Shown here one piece after another: positions 6,071 to 6,227 of a stretch of DNA of 6,227 nucleotides (within the stretch, counting starts at the first letter, position 1; the number at the start of each line of letters is the position of its first letter). The notes under the pieces are model-generated. The model was not told where the DNA came from. It was given only the letters and a program-made list of their open reading frames with translations, and ran no database searches. Location: the NCBI GenBank assembly GCA_019752915.1, contig JAIELO010000286.1, forward strand, positions 1 to 6,227, given 5' to 3'. This DNA comes from Burkholderiaceae bacterium (GTDB taxonomy: Bacteria; Pseudomonadota; Gammaproteobacteria; Burkholderiales; Burkholderiaceae_D). The position numbers and the translations under genes were made by a program.

Positions 6071-6227
6071 TCGTTTACGGGAGTGCAGCAGATCCTTGAC
6101 GGTGTCGAGTAAGCCATCTGCTACTTTTTCGGAATTGACCTGGAACTGGCCGTCAGCAATCGCGAGTTTGATGCGTTCGACTTTCTTGGTGTCGAACACT
6201 GCACTGCTGCTGCCGGCCGAACTGGCC
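6068..6227 (-). CDS. flgM: FlgM, anti-sigma-28 factor, C-terminal part (5' truncated)
   Basis: The last 52 codons of a frame that enters from the right edge and stops at TAG (6070-6068 on the minus strand). The visible protein has a Ser/Ala-rich stretch (ASSAGSSSAV), then DTKKVERIKLAIADGQFQVN, SEKVADGLLDTVKDLL and a basic end HSRKR. The VERIKxAIADGxFxVNxxKVADGLL pattern is the sigma-28 binding helical region of FlgM. FlgM, about 90-100 residues in full, binds FliA and blocks late gene expression until it is exported through the completed hook. It lies 8 nt upstream of flgN in the same transcript. Its N-terminal export signal and promoter are outside the window. The fragment is too short and in too small a frame to be flagged by length alone; it is recognised from the motif and from flgN. 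Confidence 0.92.
   Translation of the reverse strand, partial: ASSAGSSSAVFDTKKVERIKLAIADGQFQVNSEKVADGLLDTVKDLLHSRKR

Overview
The window is a piece of a flagellar and chemotaxis gene cluster from a GC-rich betaproteobacterium. The order flhA-flhF-flhG-fliA followed directly by a motC/motD stator pair, with flgM-flgN convergent, and the protein sequences (for example FliA beginning MYTVKGKADKN and the FlhG form without a Walker A motif) point to Burkholderiales, most likely an Oxalobacteraceae member such as a Janthinobacterium/Duganella/Massilia/Herbaspirillum relative. The family placement is inference from remembered sequence style, not from a search.

Layout. 1-743 (+) is the 3' end of flhA, the export-gate protein. 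744-985 is a 242-nt gap with no supportable gene. 986-5401 (+) is a tightly packed run: flhF (SRP-type GTPase placing the flagellum), flhG (its MinD-like partner, TTG start, 8-nt overlap), fliA (sigma-28, 35 nt later), motC (19-nt overlap with fliA) and motD (1-nt gap). 5402-5582 is a non-coding spacer with two striking palindromes: a 71-nt near-perfect long stem-loop (5438-5508) and a perfect 17-bp bidirectional Rho-independent terminator (5534-5570). 5583-6227 (-) carries flgN (export chaperone) and the 3' part of flgM (anti-sigma-28), reading toward the terminator.

How it works together. FlhF and FlhG set flagellar position and number. FlhA is the cytoplasmic export gate. FliA drives late genes, and FlgM, from the converging operon, inhibits FliA until it is secreted through the gate. 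FlgN delivers the hook-filament junction proteins. MotC/MotD form a proton-driven stator complex. The region is ordinary flagellar core, not an accessory island. The points worth a second look are an FlhG that keeps its FlhF-activating N-terminal motif but has lost the recognisable ATPase P-loop, and the long palindrome between motD and the shared terminator, which looks like a REP/MITE-type repeat or a structured RNA.
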